Assembly: GCF_029428675.1 (NCBI RefSeq)
Contig: NZ_JAJNEL010000001.1
Coordinates: 5,084,001-5,148,000, forward strand
Origin: Streptomyces sp. JH14
GTDB taxonomy: Bacteria; Actinomycetota; Actinomycetes; Streptomycetales; Streptomycetaceae
Reading direction: 5' to 3'
DNA length: 64,000 nucleotides
Position numbers and translations under genes: made by a program. The notes under the pieces were generated by a model. It had not been told where the DNA came from, did no database searches, and saw only the letters and a program-made list of their open reading frames with translations. Below, piece after piece: positions 28,637 to 36,098 of this stretch. Numbering within the stretch: position 1 is the stretch's first letter; every line of letters begins with the position of its first letter.

Positions 28637-28678
28637 CCACCGATCCGAGCCGACGACACAGACGAAGGAGTCCGCACC

Positions 28679-29011
28679 ATGACACTCACCGCATTCGCCC
28701 GCCGGGCCGGCGCCGGTACGGCGGCCGACGCCCCCGAGGATGACGTCCGCCGGCCCGTCGGCCGCAGGACCCGCACCCGGGACGCCGACGGCCTGGCCGT
28801 CGCCTCCTTCGTGCTCGGGCTGACCGGTCTGCTCGTGATGAACATCCTGCTCGGCCCGATCGCCATCGTGATGGCGATCATCGCCCTCGCCCGGTCCACC
28901 GCCCGCCGCGGCCGCGCCCTGCTCGGACTCGCCCTCGGCGTCGCCGATCTCGTCGTCCTGGCCTTCCTGGTCACCGGAAACGGCACCGTCTCCTGGAGCC
29001 TCGGCAGCTGA
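28679..29011 (+). CDS. DUF4190-like small membrane protein
   Basis: A 110-residue protein: a 38-residue polar N-terminus rich in Arg and Asp, then two membrane helices (about 40-68 and 80-100), with the DUF4190-type segment LAVASFVLGLTGLL...LGPIAIVMAIIALAR. Proteins of this type are common in Streptomyces and have no known role. AAGGAG at 7 nt spacing supports the ATG. It is likely cotranscribed with the preceding 53-residue membrane protein. Confidence 0.8.
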   Translation: MTLTAFARRAGAGTAADAPEDDVRRPVGRRTRTRDADGLAVASFVLGLTGLLVMNILLGPIAIVMAIIALARSTARRGRALLGLALGVADLVVLAFLVTGNGTVSWSLGS

Positions 29012-29150
29012 GGCACGGCGCTCTCGCGCCCCGTTCCCGGCCGGATCGGGCTCCGGACCGGGATGCGGATCCGGCGTGTGAACGGCATCCGTCCGCCGTG
29101 CGCGGGTACCGGGCCGCGATGCGCCCGGCATACGCCCCGCCGGGGGCTCG

Positions 29151-29156
29151 TAGAAT
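29151..29156 (+). promoter_or_regulatory. -10 hexamer TAGAAT before cysteine desulfurase
   Basis: TAGAAT ends 10 nt before the ATG at 29167, giving a leader of only a few bases and no ribosome binding site. A -35 element is not obvious. Confidence 0.5.
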
Positions 29157-29166
29157 CGAGCCCACC

Positions 29167-30336
29167 ATGGCTTACCTCGACCACGCCTCGACCACGCCGA
29201 TGCTTCCGGAGGCGATCGCGGCGATGACCGCGCAGCTCGCCGTCACCGGCAACGCGTCCTCACTCCACGCCGCCGGGCGCCGGGCCCGCCGTACCGTCGA
29301 GGAGTCGAGAGAGACCCTCGCCGACGCCCTCGGCGCACGCCCCAGCGAGGTGGTCTTCACCTCCGGCGGCACCGAGGCGGACAACCTCGCCGTGAAGGGC
29401 CTCTACTGGGCCCGCCGCGACGCCGACCCCCGGCGCACCCGGGTGCTCGCCGGTCCCGTCGAGCACCACGCCGTGCTGGACGCCGTCGACTGGCTCGCCG
29501 AACACGAGGGCGCGACCGTCGAGTACCTCCCCGTCGACGCCTACGGCCGCGTCCACCCGGACGCGCTGCGCGGGGCGATCGCACGCAACCCCGACGATGT
29601 CGCGATGGTCACCGTGATGTGGGCCAACAACGAGATCGGCACCGTCATGCCGGTACGTGAACTGGCGGCCGTGGCCAACGAGTTCGGCGTGCCGATGCAC
29701 TCGGACGCGGTGCAGGCCTTCGGCCAGGTGGAGGTCGGCTTCGCCGAGTCGGGACTGGCCGCCATGACGGTCAGCGCGCACAAGATCGGCGGCCCGTTCG
29801 GCATCGGCGCCCTGCTGCTCGGCCGTGAGCACACCCCCGTACCCGTGCTGCACGGCGGCGGCCAGGAGCGCCATGTGCGCTCCGGCACGCTCGATGTGCC
29901 CGCCATCGCCGCATTCGCGGTGGCCGGGCGGCTCGCCGCCGACGGACGCGAGGACTTCGCCCGGGAGATCGGCGGGCTCCGCGACGACCTGGTCGCGGCC
30001 GTGCTGGCGGCCGTGCCCGATGCCATCCTCGGCGGCGACCCGGCCCCGGGTGGGCGGCTCCCGGCGAACGCCCACTTCACCTTCCCCGGCTGCGAGGGCG
30101 ACTCCCTCCTCCTGCTGCTGGACGCCCAGGGCATCGAGTGCTCCACCGGCTCCGCCTGCACGGCGGGCATCGCCCAGCCGAGCCACGTACTGCTGGCCAC
30201 GGGCGTCGACCCGGACCTGGCCCGCGGCACGCTGCGGTTCTCGCTCGGACACACCTCGACCAAGCAGGACGTCGAGGACGTCGCCCGGGCGATCGGCCCG
30301 GCGGTGGAGCGGGCGCGGACCGCCGGGCTCAGCTGA
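29167..30336 (+). CDS. Cysteine desulfurase (NifS/IscS family)
   Basis: PLP enzyme of 389 residues that takes sulfur from cysteine as a persulfide. The PLP Lys206 lies in SAHKIGGPFGIGAL, and the mobile catalytic Cys331 is in the loop STGSACTAG. The N-terminal YLDHASTTPML is characteristic. No Fe-S assembly genes flank it; mnmA follows about 800 bp downstream on the same strand, and the same neighbours occur in mycobacteria. Supply of sulfur for tRNA 2-thiouridine synthesis is therefore its probable main role. Confidence 0.95.
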   Translation: MAYLDHASTTPMLPEAIAAMTAQLAVTGNASSLHAAGRRARRTVEESRETLADALGARPSEVVFTSGGTEADNLAVKGLYWARRDADPRRTRVLAGPVEHHAVLDAVDWLAEHEGATVEYLPVDAYGRVHPDALRGAIARNPDDVAMVTVMWANNEIGTVMPVRELAAVANEFGVPMHSDAVQAFGQVEVGFAESGLAAMTVSAHKIGGPFGIGALLLGREHTPVPVLHGGGQERHVRSGTLDVPAIAAFAVAGRLAADGREDFAREIGGLRDDLVAAVLAAVPDAILGGDPAPGGRLPANAHFTFPGCEGDSLLLLLDAQGIECSTGSACTAGIAQPSHVLLATGVDPDLARGTLRFSLGHTSTKQDVEDVARAIGPAVERARTAGLS

Positions 30337-30366
30337 GGGCCGTTCCGGCAGGATCCCGGACGGTCC

Positions 30367-31065
30367 TCAGACGTCGGCCTTCCGGCCGGTCGCCGTCGTC
30401 GCCCGCACCAGCTTCAGATACCGGTCCCAGTCCCAGTGCGGACCCGGATCGGTGTGGTCCGTGCCGGGCACTTCCACATGCCCGATGATGTGCGTCCGGT
30501 CCACCGGTATGTCGTAGCGTCCGCATACCGCCGCCGTCAGCCGCGCCGACGCCTCGTACATCGCCGCCGTGAAGTCCTGCGGCCGGTCCACGAACCCCTC
30601 GTGCTCGATGCCGACGCTGCGCTCGTTGTACGTCCTGTTCCCCGCATGGAACGCCACGTCCAGCTCGCGGATCATCTGTGCCACATGGCCGTCCTTGCGC
30701 ACCACGTAGTGCGCCGCCGCGCCGTGGCCGGGGTTCTGGAAGACCTTGACCGCGCCGCGGAAGCTGCCCTGGGTGACATGGATGACGACCCGGTCTATGG
30801 CGTAGTCGGCGGGGCGGTCCGCGCGCCGCCAGTTCGCCGGGGAGGCCGCTATCCACTCCGCCCGCGCGTAATCCAGCTCACCCGGCTTCCGCGGCTTCTC
30901 CACCCCCGGCAGCCGCCACCAGGCGTGCTCCAGCTTCTCCCGCGCCAGCGCCGCCGTGCCGACCGCCGTGACGGCGGCGCCGATCAGCAGCCCGCGCCGG
31001 CTGATGCCGTGCTCGGCCTTCTTCCCCGCGGAGCGCCCGGCGCCCGCCGTCCCCTTGGTCCCCAT
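30367..31065 (-). CDS. Exported N-acetylmuramoyl-L-alanine amidase (Amidase_2)
   Basis: Peptidoglycan amidase of 232 residues. The N-terminus has a twin-arginine signal (SRRGLLIG, near residue 23-30) with a hydrophobic stretch to about residue 41, so it is exported by Tat. The AmpD-like zinc site is visible: His in VVIHVTQG, His in HIIGHVEV, and Asp in TDPGPHWDW. The catalytic Glu is in VGIEHEG. It probably cleaves the muramyl-peptide bond in wall turnover. It is inserted on the minus strand between the desulfurase and mnmA and is divergent from mnmA. Confidence 0.92.
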   Translation of the reverse strand: MGTKGTAGAGRSAGKKAEHGISRRGLLIGAAVTAVGTAALAREKLEHAWWRLPGVEKPRKPGELDYARAEWIAASPANWRRADRPADYAIDRVVIHVTQGSFRGAVKVFQNPGHGAAAHYVVRKDGHVAQMIRELDVAFHAGNRTYNERSVGIEHEGFVDRPQDFTAAMYEASARLTAAVCGRYDIPVDRTHIIGHVEVPGTDHTDPGPHWDWDRYLKLVRATTATGRKADV

Positions 31066-31126
31066 GTGATCGACAACGCATATCCGTGAGCGTTCGGTTC
31101 CCGGCGCCCCGTACCCTGGTGGAGCT

Positions 31127-32275
31127 ATGACTCAGACTTCCCAGCCCCCCCTCCGTGTGCTCGCCGCCATGTCGGGCGGAGTCGACTCCGCCGTCGCCGC
31201 GGCCCGCGCCGCCGAGGCGGGCCACGACGTGACCGGTGTGCACCTCGCCCTCTCCGCGAACCCGCAGTCGTTCCGTACCGGAGCGCGCGGCTGTTGCACC
31301 ATCGAGGACTCCCGCGACGCCCGCCGTGCCGCGGACGTCATCGGCATCCCGTTCTACGTCTGGGACCTGGCGGAACGCTTCCGCGAGGACGTCGTGGAGG
31401 ACTTCATCGCGGAGTACGAGGCGGGCCGCACCCCCAACCCGTGTCTGCGCTGCAACGAGAAGATCAAGTTCGCGGCCCTGCTCGACAAGGCCCTCGCGCT
31501 CGGATTCGACGCCGTCTGCACCGGCCACTACGCCACCGTCGTGCTGAACGAGGACGGCAGCCGTGAGCTGCACCGTGCCTCGGACATGGCCAAGGACCAG
31601 TCGTACGTCCTCGGCGTCCTGGACGAGAAGCAGCTTGCCCACGCGATGTTCCCGCTCGGCGACACCCTCACCACCAAGGACGAGATCCGCGCCGAGGCGC
31701 AGGCCCGCGGGCTGGCCGTCGCGAAGAAGCCCGACAGCCACGACATCTGCTTCATCGCCGACGGCGACACCCAGGGCTTCCTCGCGAGCCGGCTGGGCGG
31801 CAAGGCGGAGGGCGACATCCTCGACGAGTCCGGTACGAAGCTCGGCAGCCACGACGGCGCTTTCGGCTTCACCATCGGGCAGCGCAAGGGCCTGCGTATC
31901 GGCCACCCCGCCGCCGACGGCAAGCCGCGCTACGTCCTCGACATCTCGCCGGTGAACAACACGGTGACGGTGGGCCCGGCCGAGGCCCTCGACGTCACCG
32001 CGCTGACGGCCATCAAGCCCCGCTGGTGCGGCGCGGCCCCGGTGGGCCCCGGCACGTACACCGCCCAGCTCCGCGCCCACGGCGGCGAGACCGAGGTGAC
32101 CGCCGAGCTCGTGGACGGCACGCTGAACGTCACGTTCACCGAGGCGGTACGGGGTGTGGCCCCCGGCCAGGCGGTCGTGCTGTACGACGGGACGCGGGTG
32201 GTCGGCTCGGCGACGATCGCGACGACGGTGCGCCGTACCGCGGCCGCGGTCGGCCGGAGCCAGGGCCAGGACTAG
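31127..32275 (+). CDS. mnmA: tRNA 2-thiouridylase MnmA
   Basis: Makes s2U34 in tRNA Glu, Gln and Lys using persulfide sulfur and ATP; 382 residues. The PP-loop SGGVDS lies at residues 16-21. The two catalytic Cys residues are Cys106 (NPCLRCNE) and Cys208 (HDICFIADG). The usual GQRKGLRIG segment and C-terminal beta-barrel are present. GGAG lies 3 nt before the ATG; TACCCT 9 nt upstream may be the -10, implying a very short leader. The cysteine desulfurase upstream is the likely sulfur donor. Confidence 0.97.
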   Translation: MTQTSQPPLRVLAAMSGGVDSAVAAARAAEAGHDVTGVHLALSANPQSFRTGARGCCTIEDSRDARRAADVIGIPFYVWDLAERFREDVVEDFIAEYEAGRTPNPCLRCNEKIKFAALLDKALALGFDAVCTGHYATVVLNEDGSRELHRASDMAKDQSYVLGVLDEKQLAHAMFPLGDTLTTKDEIRAEAQARGLAVAKKPDSHDICFIADGDTQGFLASRLGGKAEGDILDESGTKLGSHDGAFGFTIGQRKGLRIGHPAADGKPRYVLDISPVNNTVTVGPAEALDVTALTAIKPRWCGAAPVGPGTYTAQLRAHGGETEVTAELVDGTLNVTFTEAVRGVAPGQAVVLYDGTRVVGSATIATTVRRTAAAVGRSQGQD

Positions 32276-32322
32276 GGCCTTTCGTTTGGATCAGGGCGAG
32301 CCCAGCATGGTTCCGACCGGAG

Positions 32323-32349
32323 GCCCTGGGGCCTGCGCAGGCACAGGGC
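32323..32349. terminator. Terminator between mnmA and alpha/beta hydrolase
   Basis: GCCCTG pairs with CAGGGC, enclosing the palindrome GCCTGCGCAGGC. It lies between convergent genes. Confidence 0.65.
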
Positions 32350-32365
32350 GCCGTCGGCCCGGCGG

Positions 32366-33166
32366 CTACGACGCCTGACCGACGTACAGGTCCTTGGCGA
32401 AGAAGTCCACCAGCACCGGCGCGATCACCTGCGGCGCCGGGTCGTGCGTCTGGCCCGTCAGGGTGCGGTGCCGGGCGCGGGGGATCGCGTCCGCGAGGAT
32501 GCGGGTCAGGGTGCGCATCGGGGTGGGGCTGAAGCCGCCCGTGATCACCATCGTGCGCGCGTCGACGGACCGGAGACGCTCGACGGGGACCGTGCCGTCG
32601 CCCAGTACCGCGTCGTCGTACGCGAGGGTGTGCGCCAGCGATTCGAGGCCGCGCCACAGCGGGGCGTGCCGCATGCGGGCGACCAGGTCGGCCGGGATCC
32701 CCGTCAGCGACAGGAACAGCTCGACGGCGCCTGCACGGTCACCCGCGGACAGCAGCCGGTGCAGCCGGCTGGCGTAGCGCGCCTTGGCGCGCAGGGCCGG
32801 GGCGTCCGGGGCGAACGGGGGTTCGTACACCGCGAGCAGGTCGATGGGCAGCCCGGCCGCCTGCGCCTCCAGGGCCAGCGCGCCGCCGGACGACATCCCG
32901 AACACCGAGACCCGGCTGCCGGCCCACTCGATCAGCGCCGCCAGATCCTCGACCTCACGTGCGACCGTGTACCGCGCGGCGTCGCCGCTGGAGCCGCGGC
33001 CGCGCCGGTCGTAGGTGACGACGCTGAACCGCGACGCCAGGAGCTCCGCGAGCGGTGCCTCGGTCGTCGCCGTGCTCAGCGCGCCGCCCACCAGGATCAC
33101 CGGCGGTCCGTCCCCCTGGCACCGGTAGGCGATCGCGGTGCCGTCGCAGGAGAGAGTCTTGTCCAT
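32366..33166 (-). CDS. Alpha/beta hydrolase family protein
   Basis: A 266-residue serine hydrolase fold. The nucleophile elbow is GMSSGG with Ser92; the oxyanion segment VILVGGAL and YDRRGRGSS loop are typical; the catalytic His lies in GQTHD near residue 243. The substrate cannot be inferred. It sits between mnmA and a DUF427 gene and appears to be an insertion: a 26-codon orphan C-terminus begins just behind its start, and an insertion-sequence-like end follows mnmA. Confidence 0.9.
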   Translation of the reverse strand: MDKTLSCDGTAIAYRCQGDGPPVILVGGALSTATTEAPLAELLASRFSVVTYDRRGRGSSGDAARYTVAREVEDLAALIEWAGSRVSVFGMSSGGALALEAQAAGLPIDLLAVYEPPFAPDAPALRAKARYASRLHRLLSAGDRAGAVELFLSLTGIPADLVARMRHAPLWRGLESLAHTLAYDDAVLGDGTVPVERLRSVDARTMVITGGFSPTPMRTLTRILADAIPRARHRTLTGQTHDPAPQVIAPVLVDFFAKDLYVGQAS

Positions 33167-33177
33167 GCGAGGGTGGA

Positions 33178-33255
33178 CTGCAGCGCACCGCCGAACTCAT
33201 CGCCGCGGCCGAGAAATTTTTGAGATTCTTCAATGGTGCAGGCCAGGACCTGTGA
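33178..33255 (+). pseudogene. Possible orphan C-terminal coding fragment
   Basis: The plus strand here reads LQRTAELIAAAEKFLRFFNG and five more residues to a stop. It looks like the amphipathic C-terminus of a real protein but has no start or upstream domain, because the frame runs back into the antisense of the hydrolase gene. Codons TTT, TTG, AGA and AAT are rare in this genome. I read it tentatively as a remnant of a gene truncated by insertion of the hydrolase. Confidence 0.35.
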
Positions 33256-33262
33256 TTGACGG

Positions 33263-33598
33263 TCAGTCGGAGACCGTCTCGGTGTCGTAGAAGCAGAAGT
33301 GGTCCTTGATCGCGGCCACTTCGGGCTTCGGGTCCGGATAGGCCCACACCAGATCGGCCGCGTCCGGCAGCGACCAGTAGGAGGCATCTCCCTTGAACGG
33401 GCAGTGGGTATGGGTGTCCGACGCCGTCAGCAGTTCGGTGCGGACATCCTCGGGTGGCAGGTAGTAGCGGACCGGGCAGCCCGTCTCGCGCAGTACGAGC
33501 GGGCGGCGGCTCTCGGCGAGCAGCTGTCCGTCGCGCACCACGCGCACATGCTCGGTGCCCGGCTCGACGGTGATGACGTGTCCTGTGGTCGAGGTCAT
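33263..33598 (-). CDS. DUF427 domain protein
   Basis: A 111-residue single-domain protein. Family hallmarks are VRVVRDGQLLAES, PVRYYLPPEDV and the THCPFKGDASYWSL segment near residue 64-77, followed by AYPDPKPEVAAIKDHFCFY. The family is widespread and of unknown function; the His/Cys/Lys cluster suggests a ligand or nucleotide pocket. It is divergent from the LOG-family gene. Confidence 0.88.
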   Translation of the reverse strand: MTSTTGHVITVEPGTEHVRVVRDGQLLAESRRPLVLRETGCPVRYYLPPEDVRTELLTASDTHTHCPFKGDASYWSLPDAADLVWAYPDPKPEVAAIKDHFCFYDTETVSD

Positions 33599-33663
33599 AT
33601 GTCTTTCAGCTGTCCCGTACGCCGATTTCTTCCCCCGCTTCGGGGAGTGCCGGTGCCGCTGCT

Positions 33664-33669
33664 TACGGT
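33664..33669 (+). promoter_or_regulatory. -10 hexamer TACGGT before LOG-family gene
   Basis: TACGGT ends 6 nt before the ATG at 33676, with no ribosome binding site; leaderless geometry. Confidence 0.5.
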
Positions 33670-33675
33670 GGGTGC

Positions 33676-34215
33676 ATGAACATCTGCGTCTTTCTCTCCG
33701 CCGCCGACCTCGACGACCGCTACACCCGCCCCGCCCGTGAGTTCGCCGAGCTGCTCGGGCGCGGCGGGCACACTCTGGTCTGGGGCGGTTCGGAGAGCGG
33801 GCTGATGAAGGTCGTCGCCGACGGGGTGCAGGAGTCGGGCGGGCGGCTCGTCGGGGTGTCGGTGGACTTCATGGCCGCCCAGGCCCGGACCGACGCCGAC
33901 GAGATGGTGATCGCACGCGATCTCGCCGAGCGCAAGGCGCTGCTCCTGGAGAAGGCCGACGCCGTCGTGATCATGGTGGGCGGCATGGGGACGCTCGACG
34001 AGGCCACCGAGATCCTGGAGCTGAAGAAGCACGGGAAGCACGACAAGCCGGTCGTCCTGCTGAACACGGCGGGTTTCTACGACGGGCTGCGTCTGCAGTT
34101 CCAGCGCATGGAGGACGAGGGCTTCCTGCCCCTTCCCCTCACCGAGCTGGTGTTCTTCGCGAAGGACGGGGTCGGCGCGCTGGCCTACCTGGAGGAGCGG
34201 TCCGGCATCCAGTAG
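33676..34215 (+). CDS. LOG-family protein (TIGR00730-like), variant motif
   Basis: A 179-residue Rossmann-type protein of the family that hydrolyses cytokinin riboside 5'-monophosphate or other nucleoside monophosphates to base and ribose phosphate. GGSESGLMKVVADG (near residue 36-49) and ERKALLLEKADA match. The diagnostic PGGxGTxxE motif reads VGGMGTLDE, so its Pro is Val while the Gly, Thr and catalytic Glu remain. Phosphoribohydrolase activity is likely but the physiological substrate is uncertain. Confidence 0.85.
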   Translation: MNICVFLSAADLDDRYTRPAREFAELLGRGGHTLVWGGSESGLMKVVADGVQESGGRLVGVSVDFMAAQARTDADEMVIARDLAERKALLLEKADAVVIMVGGMGTLDEATEILELKKHGKHDKPVVLLNTAGFYDGLRLQFQRMEDEGFLPLPLTELVFFAKDGVGALAYLEERSGIQ

Positions 34216-34243
34216 GCACGCGGCCGGATGCGACGATGGGCGC

Positions 34244-34933
34244 ATGTCCATTCATCTCATCACCGGTGCAGGCTCCGGCATCGGAGAAGCTGTCGCCCGC
34301 CGTCTGCGGGAGCGCGGCGACGAAGTAGTCCTGCTCGCCCGTGACGCGGGCCGTGCCAAGGAGCTGGCCGGGCTCCACCCCGGTGCCCGCACACTCGTCG
34401 GTGACCTCGGCAACCCGGACCGGCTCGCGTGGGCGTTCGCGCAGCAGTCGCTGCCGGACCGGATCGACTCGCTGCTGCACATCGCGGGTGTCGTGGAGCT
34501 CGGCCCGGTCGGTGGTCTCTCGCCCAAGGCCTGGCATTTCCAGCTCAACACGAACCTGGTGGCCCCCGCCGAGGTCACCCGGCTCTTCCTGCCGCAACTG
34601 CGCGTGGCCCAGGGGCATGTCGTCTTCGTGAACTCGGGCGCCGGGCTCAGCGCACACGCCGACTGGAGCGCGTACGCCGCGAGCAAGCACGGCCTGAAGG
34701 CGCTGGCCGACTCGCTGCGCCAGGAGGAGCACGAGAACGGTGTCCGGGTGACCTCCGTCTACCCGGGCCGTACCGCCAGCCCGATGCAGGCCAAGGTCCA
34801 CCGGCAGGAGGGCAAGGAGTACGACGCCTCCCGGTTCATCGACCCCGAGTCCGTCGCGACCACGATCGTGATGGCGCTCGACCTGCCGCGCGACGCCGAG
34901 GTCAACGACCTGACGGTCCGGCCGGGGCGCTGA
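34244..34933 (+). CDS. Short-chain dehydrogenase/reductase
   Basis: NAD(P)-dependent SDR of 229 residues. Cofactor motif TGAGSGIG at residues 7-14, the NAG-equivalent HIAG, catalytic Ser in FVNSGAG, and YAASK with Tyr and Lys near residue 145-149. Arg residues after the first helix suggest NADPH preference. The substrate is unknown. It follows the LOG gene by 28 bp; GACGAT six bases before the ATG hints at an independent leaderless transcript. Confidence 0.9.
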   Translation: MSIHLITGAGSGIGEAVARRLRERGDEVVLLARDAGRAKELAGLHPGARTLVGDLGNPDRLAWAFAQQSLPDRIDSLLHIAGVVELGPVGGLSPKAWHFQLNTNLVAPAEVTRLFLPQLRVAQGHVVFVNSGAGLSAHADWSAYAASKHGLKALADSLRQEEHENGVRVTSVYPGRTASPMQAKVHRQEGKEYDASRFIDPESVATTIVMALDLPRDAEVNDLTVRPGR

Positions 34934-34965
34934 GCCACCGGACGCCGGGGCGGCACCCGGCCGTC

Positions 34966-35031
34966 CGGTCCGGGGCGCCCCGGGCGCGCGAGGGGCGCCC
35001 GGGCGGGCGACGCGCCCGGCGTCCCGGACCG
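34966..35031. terminator. Very GC-rich nested hairpin between SDR and MetE-like genes
   Basis: CGGTCCGGGGCGCC pairs with GGCGTCCCGGACCG (one mismatch), and inside it GGGCGCC-type repeats can pair again. There are only a handful of A or T bases in 66 bp. It ends immediately before the TAGGCT hexamer of the next gene. Confidence 0.65.
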
Positions 35032-35037
35032 TAGGCT
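35032..35037 (+). promoter_or_regulatory. -10 hexamer TAGGCT before MetE-like gene
   Basis: TAGGCT ends 6 nt before the GTG at 35044, with no ribosome binding site; leaderless geometry. The upstream DNA is the GC-rich hairpin, with no recognisable -35. Confidence 0.5.
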
Positions 35038-35043
35038 TCCTGC

Positions 35044-36069
35044 GTGAGCGAGAAAAGCAAGTTCAGCGGGTGCGGTGCCACCGGGATCGGGTCCATGCCC
35101 GGGGGAGACGCGCGGGAGGCGGCGAAGACCGTCACCGGGACCTTCGGGGACGGCGAGGGCCTGCCGTATCTGCCGGAGCTGCCCGCACGCGGGCCCGGCG
35201 CCGACATGATCGGGCGGACCCTCGGACTGCTCGTCGACCTGTACGGCCATGTCGAGCCCAGCGGCTGGCGGGTCGGCGACCGGCCGGGCCGCGACACCCG
35301 CCGGGCCCACTCCTGGCTCGGCGAGGACCTCGACGCCGTGGAGGAGTTCACCCAGGGGTACGAAGGACCGCTCAAGGTCCAGGCGGTGGGCCCCTGGACG
35401 CTGGCCGCCGCGCTGGAGCGGCGGGGCGGGGAGGCCGCGCTCGGCGACCCGGGCGCCTGCCGCGATCTGGCGGGCTCCCTGGCGGAGGGGCTGCGGGCCC
35501 ATCTCGCGGACGTACGGCGCAGGGTGCCCGGCGCGAGGGTGATCCTCCAGCTCGACGAGCCGTCGCTGACCGGCGTGCTCCGCGGGCAGATCCGGACGGC
35601 GAGCGGCTACCGCACCTACCGGGCCGTGGACCGGCAGGTGGTGGAGGGCGCCCTCCGCGATGTCCTGGAGGCCAACGGGGACGGTGCCACGGTGGTTCAC
35701 ACCTGCGCGCCCGACGTCCCGTTCGCACTGCTCCGGCGCGCCGGGGCCGATGGTATTTCGTTCGACTTCTCCCTCCTCACCGAGCGTGAGGAGGAGGCGA
35801 TCGGGGAAGCGGTCGAGGGCGGCACCCAGCTCCTGCTCGGGGTCGTGCCCGGCACCGACCCGGCCTCGGGTGCATTGTCGGACCCGGGCGGTAGCGTCAT
35901 GGGTGTCAGGACGCTGTGGCGCAGGCTGGGGCTGAATCCGGGTACTCTCGCCGAGTCCTTGGTCATCACCCCGTCGTGCGGGCTCGCGGGTGCGTCGCCC
36001 GCGTACGCGCGCGCCGCGCTCGCCCACTGCGCCCGGGCCGCGAGATCGCTCGCAGACAACCCTGAGTGA
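35044..36069 (+). CDS. MetE-like core methionine synthase (cobalamin-independent)
   Basis: A 341-residue protein corresponding to the C-terminal catalytic barrel of MetE alone, without the N-terminal half (full MetE is about 750 residues). The zinc site is visible: HTC near residue 219-221 (VVHTCAPDVP), an acidic ligand region, and the distal Cys in TPSCGLAG. It starts GCGATGIGSMPGGD. In other organisms such core enzymes take methyl groups from a corrinoid protein rather than folate, so the donor here is open. The same gene precedes ligA in mycobacteria. Confidence 0.87.
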   Translation: MSEKSKFSGCGATGIGSMPGGDAREAAKTVTGTFGDGEGLPYLPELPARGPGADMIGRTLGLLVDLYGHVEPSGWRVGDRPGRDTRRAHSWLGEDLDAVEEFTQGYEGPLKVQAVGPWTLAAALERRGGEAALGDPGACRDLAGSLAEGLRAHLADVRRRVPGARVILQLDEPSLTGVLRGQIRTASGYRTYRAVDRQVVEGALRDVLEANGDGATVVHTCAPDVPFALLRRAGADGISFDFSLLTEREEEAIGEAVEGGTQLLLGVVPGTDPASGALSDPGGSVMGVRTLWRRLGLNPGTLAESLVITPSCGLAGASPAYARAALAHCARAARSLADNPE

Positions 36070-36098
36070 CGGGTATCGGGTAACGGGAGGACGAGACG

